Below are positions 60,102 to 64,000 of a stretch of DNA of 64,000 nucleotides, in pieces. The notes under the pieces were generated by a model. That model had not been told where the DNA came from. It did no database searches and worked only from the letters and a program-made list of their open reading frames with translations. Positions within the stretch are counted from its first letter, which is position 1, and each line of letters opens with the position of its first letter. The stretch spans positions 62,001 through 126,000 of the forward strand of contig NZ_BMRM01000015.1 in NCBI RefSeq assembly GCF_014648635.1, given 5' to 3'. Position numbers and translations under genes: made by a program. The stretch comes from Streptomyces cinerochromogenes (GTDB taxonomy: Bacteria; Actinomycetota; Actinomycetes; Streptomycetales; Streptomycetaceae).

Positions 60102-61288
60102 CCCTGCCCGGACTCGACCGGGCCGACGGAGCGGCCCTGCTCGACGGCGTCCGCCGCCGGCTCGCCGAAAGCGGAGCCGAACCCACCCCCGCGCGCGTGG
60201 CCCAGGCGCTGCGCGAACAGGGCCGGGTGCTCGGCGACGCGGAGATCCTCGGCGCGGCCGCCCACCTGCGGTCCGAACTGGTCGGCACCGGTCCCCTGGA
60301 GCCGCTGCTCGCCGACCCCGACGTGACCGACGTCCTGGTCTCCGCGCCGGACCGGGTGTGGGTGGACCGCGGCGGTGGCCTGGAGCTGACCCCGGTGGCC
60401 TTCCCCGACGCGGCGGCCGTACGACGTCTCGCGCAGCGGCTGGCCGCCGTCGCCGGACGCCGGCTGGACGACGCCCGGCCCTGGGCGGACGCCCGGCTGC
60501 CCGACGGCACCCGGCTGCACGCGGTGCTCCCCCCGGTGGCCGTCGGCTGCACCTGCCTGGCCCTGCGGGTGGTACGGCCCAGGGCCTTCACCCTGGAGGA
60601 ACTCGTCGCGGCCGGCACGGTGCCGCCCGGCGGCGACCGCATCCTGCGGGCGCTGCTCGCGGCCCGGCTGTCCTTCCTCGTCAGCGGCGGCACCGGATGC
60701 GGCAAGACGACCTTGCTGAGCGCCCTGCTGGGACTCGTAGGGCCGGGGGAGCGGATCGTGCTCGCCGAGGACTCGGCCGAGCTGAGGCCGGACCATCCGC
60801 ACGTCGTCCGGCTGGAGACCCGGCCGGCCAACCAGGAAGGTGCCGGCCTGGTCACCCTGGAGGACCTCGTGCGGCAGGCGCTGCGGATGCGGCCGGACCG
60901 GCTGGTCGTCGGCGAGGTGCGCGGACCCGAGGTCGTGCACCTGCTCGCGGCCCTCAACACCGGCCATGAGGGCGGCTGCTGCACGGTCCACGCCAACGCC
61001 GCCGGGGACGTCCCGGCCCGGCTGGAAGCGCTGGCGACGGCCGCCGGGCTGGACCGGGCCGCGCTCCACAGCCAGTTGGCGGCAGCCCTCTCGGTGGTGG
61101 TGCACCTGGTACGGGACCGGTCCGGGCGGCGCCGGATCGCCGAGATCCATGTGCTGGAGCGGGACGCCGCCGGGCTGGTCCGGACGGTACCGGCGCTGCG
61201 CTGGGGCGAGCGGGCGTTTGTGCGGGAGCGGGGGTGGGAGCGGTTGCGGCACCTGCTGGGCGAGTCGGAGGGGGCCGGGAGCGGGTGA
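60098..61288 (+). CDS. tadA: TadA/CpaF family secretion ATPase
   Basis: A 396-residue hexameric traffic ATPase. Walker A SGGTGCGKTTLLSALLG is near residue 192, the Asp box LAEDSAEL, Walker B RLVVGEVRGPE, and the His box GHEGGCCTVHAN follow. An N-terminal helical domain (residues 1-75) precedes it. It powers assembly of Flp-type pili or secretion from the cytoplasmic face. Its ATG overlaps the ssd stop. The 174 bp after its stop are low-complexity G-rich repeats without a gene, before tadB. Confidence 0.95.
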   Translation: MTLPGLDRADGAALLDGVRRRLAESGAEPTPARVAQALREQGRVLGDAEILGAAAHLRSELVGTGPLEPLLADPDVTDVLVSAPDRVWVDRGGGLELTPVAFPDAAAVRRLAQRLAAVAGRRLDDARPWADARLPDGTRLHAVLPPVAVGCTCLALRVVRPRAFTLEELVAAGTVPPGGDRILRALLAARLSFLVSGGTGCGKTTLLSALLGLVGPGERIVLAEDSAELRPDHPHVVRLETRPANQEGAGLVTLEDLVRQALRMRPDRLVVGEVRGPEVVHLLAALNTGHEGGCCTVHANAAGDVPARLEALATAAGLDRAALHSQLAAALSVVVHLVRDRSGRRRIAEIHVLERDAAGLVRTVPALRWGERAFVRERGWERLRHLLGESEGAGSG

Positions 61289-61462
61289 GGGGCGGCGGGG
61301 GTCGGTGGCGGCTTCGCGCGCGGAGTGCGCTGTGTGGGCCGGGGGGTGCGCCGTGCGGGCCGGTGCGGGGTCGCCGGTGTGGGCCGGAACGGAGTCCGTG
61401 GTGAGGGCCCGAGTGCAGTCGGCGGTGAGGTTCGGGCTTGAGGTTCGGAGTGAGGTCGGGGA

Positions 61463-62347
61463 GTGACGGGAGAGGTGGCCGAAGTGATCGGTGAGACGTC
61501 CATGGGGGCCGCGTTGGTCTGTCTCGGTGCGCTGGTCTGGATGCAGGGCGGGCGGCACTACGGGATGCGGCGGGCGCGGCTGCTGATGGCCGGCGGTGGG
61601 GTGGTGGCGACCGGGCCGCCCGCCTGGGAGCAGGCCCTCGCGCAACTGCGGCTGCGGTGCGGCCGGTGGGGAGCCGAGTGGTGGGCATTCGTCGCCGGAC
61701 TGGTGGTCGCCCTGCTGGGCGCCTCGGTGATTCCGGCCGTCGCGGGGGCGGCCGGGGTGCCGCTGCTCCGCCGGGTGCGGCTGGCGCGGCAGGCCCGGCT
61801 GGCCCGGGAGCGGCGGGCGGACGCGGTGATCGCCCTGTGTGGGGCGCTCGCCGGAGAGGTGAGGGCGGGACGGCAGCCCGGGGAGGCACTGCTGAGGGCC
61901 GCGCGGGATTCCGGCGGACTCGGTGACGCGCAGGCCGCTGTGGTGGCGGCGGCCCGGTTCGGCGGAGACGTGCCCGGCGCGCTCGCCGCGGCGGCACGGC
62001 AGCCGGGCGCCGAGGGCCTGCTCGGACTCGCCGCCTGCTGGCGGGTGGCTGTGGACCAGGGCGCCGGACTCGCCGCCGGCCTGGACCGGCTGGACGGGGC
62101 CCTGCGTGCCGAGCGCGACCAGCGGGCCGACCTGCGCGCCCAGTTGTCGGGCGCCCGCGCCACCGCGGTGCTGCTCGCCGCACTGCCCGTCCTCGGCCTG
62201 CTCCTCGGCACGGCCCTGGGCGCGGACCCGCTGCGGGTCCTGCTCCACACCGGAGCCGGCCTCGGCTGCCTGACGGCCGGGGCGGTGTTCGAGACGGTCG
62301 GGACGTGGTGGGCGGTGCGGATCGTGCGGCGGGCGGAGGCGGTGTGA
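61463..62347 (+). CDS. tadB: TadB-like inner membrane protein (type II secretion F domain)
   Basis: A 294-residue protein. Membrane helices are seen near the N-terminus (GAALVCLGALVWMQ and WWAFVAGLVVALLGASVIPA) and at the C-terminus (ATAVLLAALPVLGLLLGTAL, GAGLGCLTAGAVFETVGTWW), with the T2SSF domain in between (DAVIALCGALAGEVRAGRQP, SGGLGDAQAAVV). It forms part of the pilus platform that works with TadA. The GTG start has GAGGTCGGGGA upstream. It is spaced 174 bp from tadA, more than usual, by G-rich repeats. Confidence 0.9.
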   Translation: MTGEVAEVIGETSMGAALVCLGALVWMQGGRHYGMRRARLLMAGGGVVATGPPAWEQALAQLRLRCGRWGAEWWAFVAGLVVALLGASVIPAVAGAAGVPLLRRVRLARQARLARERRADAVIALCGALAGEVRAGRQPGEALLRAARDSGGLGDAQAAVVAAARFGGDVPGALAAAARQPGAEGLLGLAACWRVAVDQGAGLAAGLDRLDGALRAERDQRADLRAQLSGARATAVLLAALPVLGLLLGTALGADPLRVLLHTGAGLGCLTAGAVFETVGTWWAVRIVRRAEAV

Positions 62348-62505
62348 GGCGAGGTGGGTGCGGGGTGATGGGAGGCGTGAGGTGGGTGCGGAGGTGGTGT
62401 GAGGCGAGGTGGCTGCGGAGGCGGTACGAGGCGGAGTGGGCGTGGAGGCGGTGCGAGCGAGGTGGGCGCGATGAGCAGAGCGGTCCGGATGCCCGGACGG
62501 CGGGG
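62348..62505 (+). repeat. G-rich degenerate repeats between tadB and tadC
   Basis: Loose copies of GGCGAGGTGGGTGCGG follow each other over about 150 bp. A similar tract lies at 61289-61440. They space the operon genes without coding. Confidence 0.6.
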
Positions 62506-62520
62506 AAAGGAGCGGGCGGT

Positions 62521-63303
62521 ATGAGCGGGGAGGTCGTCCACAGGCTGGGGATGACGGCGGCCGTTGTGCTGACCCTCGGCTGGGGTGCCGGGCGGCTGGA
62601 TGTGGCGCGGCGGCGACGGCGGGCGCGGCGCCGGGTGGCGGAGCTGATGGGACGCGAAGCGCCCGCGCGCGTGAATCCGTTGGTGATCCCGGGAGTGGTG
62701 CGGCGGTTGCTGCCTCCGTTCGCCGCGGGGTGCGGCGTGTGGGTGCTGGTCGGCGGAGTCGCCGGGGTGGTACTGGGGCTGGGCGTCGGTGTCGTGCTCG
62801 CACGGTGGCGGGGCCGTCAGACCTCGCAGGCCGGCCGGGAAGAGGCGATCGACACCGCCGAGGCCGCGCGCCAACTGCCGCTCGCCGCCGACCTGCTGGC
62901 CGCCTGCACCACGGCGGGTGCCGGTCCGGTGATCGCCGCCCAGGCGGTCGGGGAGGCCCTCGGCGGACCCGTCGGACAGGCGCTGGTACGGGGTGCGGCG
63001 GAGGTCCGGCTCGGCGGTGAACCAGCGGACGCCTGGCGGAATTTGGCCGCGCTGCCCGGCGCGGGCCTGCTCGCACGGCTGCTGGAGCGGGCCGACGAGT
63101 CCGGGCTGCCCGCTGCCGGCCCGGTCACCCGTCTCGCGTCGGACGCGCGCGCGGAGTGGGCGCGTACGGCGACGGTACGGGCGCGCCGGGCGGCGGTACT
63201 GATCTCCGCGCCGGTCGGCCTCTGCTTCCTGCCCGCGTTCATCGCGGTCGGGGTGCTGCCCGTCGTGATCGGGCTGGCAGGCGGGCTGATGGGCGGGAGG
63301 TGA
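62521..63303 (+). CDS. tadC: TadC-like inner membrane protein (type II secretion F domain)
   Basis: A 260-residue protein. Helices MTAAVVLTLGWGAGRLDVA and FAAGCGVWVLVGGVAGVVLG near the N-terminus, and AAVLISAPVGLCFLPAFIAV with VLPVVIGLAGGLMGG at the end. The T2SSF core LPLAADLLAACTTAGAGPVI and GPVGQALVRGAAEVRLGGEP lies between. It should pair with TadB in the pilus platform. ATG 62521 has AAAGGAG nine bases upstream. The next gene encodes the pilin. Confidence 0.9.
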   Translation: MSGEVVHRLGMTAAVVLTLGWGAGRLDVARRRRRARRRVAELMGREAPARVNPLVIPGVVRRLLPPFAAGCGVWVLVGGVAGVVLGLGVGVVLARWRGRQTSQAGREEAIDTAEAARQLPLAADLLAACTTAGAGPVIAAQAVGEALGGPVGQALVRGAAEVRLGGEPADAWRNLAALPGAGLLARLLERADESGLPAAGPVTRLASDARAEWARTATVRARRAAVLISAPVGLCFLPAFIAVGVLPVVIGLAGGLMGGR

Positions 63304-63392
63304 GGCGGGCGGGAGCGGACGTGGGCGTGCGGAGGGACATCAGGCGAGTGCCGAAGAAGTCGACGACAGACCAGAACCTCACGGGGGTTGAA

Positions 63393-63593
63393 ATGTTCAG
63401 CAAGATCAGGGAAGTGGCGGTCCGGTTGCGCGGGGCGTGCCGGCAGGACACCGGAATGGTGACGTCGGAGTACGCCATGGGGATCATCGCGGCCGTGGCG
63501 TTCGCGCTGGTGCTCTACAAGGTCGTCAACAGCGGTCAGATCCAAGCGGAGTTGCAGGCCATCGTGAAGCGGGCCCTCAGTGCGCGGATGTGA
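63393..63593 (+). CDS. Flp-type pilin (DUF4244)
   Basis: A 66-residue pre-pilin. After a short basic leader, TGMVTSEYAMGIIAAVAF contains the class III prepilin pattern: cleavage after Gly with Glu at +5 and Tyr at +6, then a hydrophobic helix (AMGIIAAVAFALVLYKVV). It should be cut by a TadV-type peptidase (none in the window) and assembled by TadA-TadB-TadC. GGGGGTTGAA precedes ATG 63393. A GTG at 63349 is also in frame but less likely. Confidence 0.9.
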   Translation: MFSKIREVAVRLRGACRQDTGMVTSEYAMGIIAAVAFALVLYKVVNSGQIQAELQAIVKRALSARM

Positions 63594-64000
63594 GCGGGGC
63601 GGAGACCGCGGGTTCGTGACCGCGGAGGCGGCCATGGTGCTGTCCGTGCTGGTGGCGTTCACGATGGCGCTGGTTGGGGTGCTGCTCGTGGCGGCGGCAC
63701 AGATCAGGTGCGTGGACGCGGCCCGCGCGGGCGCCCGGGCCGCGGCCCGTCAGGACCCGGCCGACGTGGTGGTCACGGTGACCCGGGAAACGGCACCGCG
63801 CGGAGCACGGGTGACCGTCGCACGCGAGGGCGACCGGGTCCGGGTGACGGTGGTGGCCAGGCCGCCGCTGCTGAGCGGGTTGCCGTTCGAGGTGCGGGAG
63901 GAGGCTGTGGCACTGGCCGAGGAGTCGGTGGCGGACGAGGAGGCCGGGGAGGCCGTGGAGGGGTCGGGAGGGGTGCGTGAGGGTGTGGGGCTGGGTTCGT
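63580..64000 (+). CDS. TadE-like pseudopilin (3' end cut by window)
   Basis: The frame from GTG 63580 continues past the window edge. It begins with a basic leader and GDRGFVTAEAAMVL, the TadE prepilin motif (Gly, then Glu at +5 of FVTAE), followed by a membrane helix (SVLVAFTMALVGVLLVAAAQ) and RCVDAARAGARAAARQD, a typical TadE tail. GTG 63616 is a possible alternative start. It overlaps the pilin gene by 14 bases. It is a minor pilin of the same Tad system. Confidence 0.85.
   Translation, partial: MRGCERGGDRGFVTAEAAMVLSVLVAFTMALVGVLLVAAAQIRCVDAARAGARAAARQDPADVVVTVTRETAPRGARVTVAREGDRVRVTVVARPPLLSGLPFEVREEAVALAEESVADEEAGEAVEGSGGVREGVGLGS

Overview
The base composition (very GC-rich, almost all third codon positions G or C), the gene families (mycothiol synthase MshA, WblA, actinobacterial Crp, Ssd plus Tad pilus, MarP-type protease, many leaderless starts) and gene order identify this as chromosomal DNA of a Streptomyces or very close relative. 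The window is mostly core genome with one accessory block.

Layout. 1-9.5 kb: end of a two-domain phosphotransferase gene, a TetR regulator next to a HelR-type RNA polymerase recycling helicase, a small HAD protein, a UvrA-like ABC protein divergent from an XRE regulator with a perfect operator-like inverted repeat, then an HbhA-like and a DUF2516 gene. 9.5-15.3 kb: a receiver-PP2C phosphatase, a NlpC/P60 cell-wall hydrolase, a methyltransferase, mshA with a possible SigR promoter, and a YbjN-like gene. 15.3-29.3 kb: accessory region. It holds an AraC/DUF2000 divergent pair, an AhpD-like protein, and then the most unusual part (17.2-26.1 kb): three proteins sharing an unrecognised C-terminal beta-type domain (one alone, one after a Lys/Glu/Gln-rich head, one fused to a six-blade NHL propeller), a lamin-tail protein, a secreted protein, and a tightly coupled three-gene operon (CrtC/AttH-like lipocalin protein carrying a TTA codon, SCP2-polyprenyl synthase fusion, unknown helical protein). 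This is the best candidate for an undescribed system: an isoprenoid pathway linked to a family of small structural proteins. After it come a zinc-ribbon membrane protein, decayed RHS and methyltransferase fragments and a kinase-like gene, bounded by two copies of the same terminator hairpin, the second beside tRNA-Pro(CGG).

29.4-64 kb: core block in an order known from other streptomycetes: metallophosphoesterase, YqeY, bifunctional PBP, wblA, two ArsA/GET3 ATPases, DUF4177-RidA, NUDIX, MBL, crp, nth, CoA-type NUDIX, MarP-like protease, epoxide-hydrolase-like protein, holin-X, nhaA, acs, a SulP-carbonic anhydrase fusion, a lipoprotein deacetylase, a CooC-like ATPase, a degenerate Fic protein, HAD phosphatase, a 6C-type small RNA, ssd and the start of a Tad/Flp pilus operon (tadA-tadB-tadC-pilin-TadE) that leaves the window.

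In S. coelicolor mshA is SCO4204 while wblA and crp are SCO3579 and SCO3571, so the accessory block here sits at a join between segments that are far apart in that species. All functional statements rest on motif recognition and gene context without database searches.
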